A stretch of 64,000 nt of DNA from NCBI RefSeq assembly GCF_047948215.1, contig NC_134458.1, positions 138,306,536 through 138,370,535 on the forward strand, in the 5' to 3' direction. Source of the DNA: Lycorma delicatula (lineage: Eukaryota > Arthropoda > Insecta > Hemiptera > Fulgoridae). The notes under the pieces are model-generated. The model made no database searches. It had not been told where the DNA came from and was given only the letters and a program-made list of their open reading frames with translations. The translations under genes were made by a program, and so were the position numbers. The stretch's first letter is position 1. The number at the start of each line of letters is the position of its first letter. Below are positions 62,975-64,000 of this stretch, one piece after another.

Positions 62975-64000
62975 TATTATACATTTCTACATTAAAACAA
63001 TTTTTCCTTTATCAAAATTAAATACTCGTGTTATTTGCTGCAGTGTTTGCCCCATTACTAGGCTTAACAACCCTGCCCTGGTAAGATGTTACTTAAAAAA
63101 ATTGTTCATTGAATTTGGTGTAGTGTAGTCAGCCACCATACTTCCATGACTGTCTCTCAAGTGCTGAATATATTTACATCAAGAATGAATATTACTTATA
63201 TGACGAGGTTAGTTATAAGCTGACAGAGAAGGTTCTTTTATTGTAATTGTCTGTTGTTAAATACATAAAAAATGTAAAAGTGAATCATTCAGAACATGTG
63301 TTTCAACGCTTTAACCAAAGTTATAACCTGCTATTTAATAAAAGTTGAATATAAAAATTTTGTAACCAATTAATAACCAACCAAGAACAGCAAGCGTTCC
63401 ATGCCTGACATATTTGGTAAAGTGGGGTGTGAGGGATTTCTCATTGGTTTCTTCATTGAGCTGAATATGTTGTCAATATGATGTATGCTGTATGTATGAA
63501 GTATATGCTACCAGTACGTCAAGTTCTTTGAAATGTAGGTGACATTCATTTGCAATGAAAGTAACACTTCTACTCACTGGTACCTGGCAGCAGTGCCTCT
63601 TGAGGCACTAATATGAAAAATATTAAAAAATATATTGTGGTATAAAAATGTATATTTGTATCCCTTTTACTCAATAGGACTAATGCTTTCTGTTTAAAAT
63701 AAAAGCAAAGTTGGTTTTACATTTTGGTATCAGTGTTCTCCATTTAAAAATGTTTCTTATTATTCTATTCTATCTGTGTCGCTCTCTCATTCAGAATTTT
63801 TTATTAACCCTCTTATAAAGCCATTTATCATAAAAACTTTTTATCTACTTTGAACTTTTTTTTGCATATGCTCTCATCCTTCTTTAAACATAATTAATCT
63901 TCATTATGAATTAACATAATCATTTCCTAATAAAGTTATCACATTTTTGCTGTAAATATATCAATTTAAATGTACTTTATATTCATGGTGTTTAAAAAAT
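62975..64000. other. 3' flank of PPIL2, nothing recognised
   Basis: AT-rich. A small perfect inverted repeat AGTGCCTC-TT-GAGGCACT lies at about 63593-63610. No gene seen. Confidence 0.4.

Noticed and set aside
1..64000. CRISPR array, operon, rRNA or phage-type system
   Set aside because: No regular spacer-repeat pattern, bacterial gene organisation or rRNA similarity; the window is eukaryotic.

Overview
The window is AT-rich eukaryotic DNA from an arthropod, most likely an insect. The host gene has long introns with GT/AG splice sites, and the mobile elements are typical insect families: R1-like and Jockey-like LINEs, BEL/Pao, Penelope-like and mariner elements. A hemipteran is possible, but the sequence alone does not settle the order. 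No rRNA, CRISPR array or bacterial-type operon is visible. I did not find an undescribed biological system. What I found is one conserved housekeeping gene whose introns hold about twenty decayed or nested transposable elements.

Host gene. One gene on the + strand spans about 50 kb (11804-61797) in 11 coding exons. It encodes the complete orthologue of PPIL2 (cyclophilin-60/CYC4), a nuclear protein with an N-terminal U-box and a C-terminal cyclophilin-type prolyl isomerase domain. The exons join in phase into 514 codons plus stop, close to the roughly 520-residue human protein. Exon 1 supplies only 10 codons and two bases; intron 1 is 12.5 kb. A perfect TATCGATA (DRE) lies 156 bp before the start codon.

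Upstream flank (1-11.8 kb). Mostly very AT-rich non-coding DNA, with a tRNA-derived SINE (about 3204-3385), paired hairpins (6398-6470), a decayed LINE (8150-10860), a 59-bp tandem repeat and a (TA)n tract.

Intron 1 (11.8-24.3 kb). Two R1-like LINE fragments lie head to head with a palindromic junction at 16.0 kb. A BEL/Pao retrotransposon follows (17.1-21.65 kb); it has lost its reverse-transcriptase core and carries a solo LTR from another element, flanked by 5-bp target-site duplications. A perfect 124-bp tandem duplication lies at 23.1 kb.

Introns 2-6 (24.5-47.3 kb). A Jockey-like LINE on the minus strand (27.6-30.0 kb), a uniform repeat unit (30.07-30.56 kb), three mariner-type relics on the + strand (31.9, 34.1 and 38.1 kb), a LINE reverse-transcriptase relic (36.2-37.2 kb), a long Jockey-like LINE with ORF1 and ORF2 (38.7-43.6 kb), a related inverted fragment (44.05-44.93 kb), a LINE endonuclease fragment (45.3-46.4 kb) and a minus-strand mariner (46.4-47.2 kb).

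Introns 7-10 and the 3' flank (47.5-64 kb). Two more IS630/mariner relics (48.4 and 52.1 kb). A Penelope-like element with GIY-YIG motifs and roughly 160-bp inverted ends (56.36-59.04 kb) has a mariner with a duplicated transposase N-terminus inside it. A diverged direct repeat (59.75-60.32 kb) and a LINE relic (60.8-61.3 kb) follow. A compact mariner deletion derivative with intact inverted repeats lies 211 bp beyond the PPIL2 stop.

The mobile elements do not work together. All appear inactive because of stops, frameshifts or internal deletions. Only PPIL2 looks functional.
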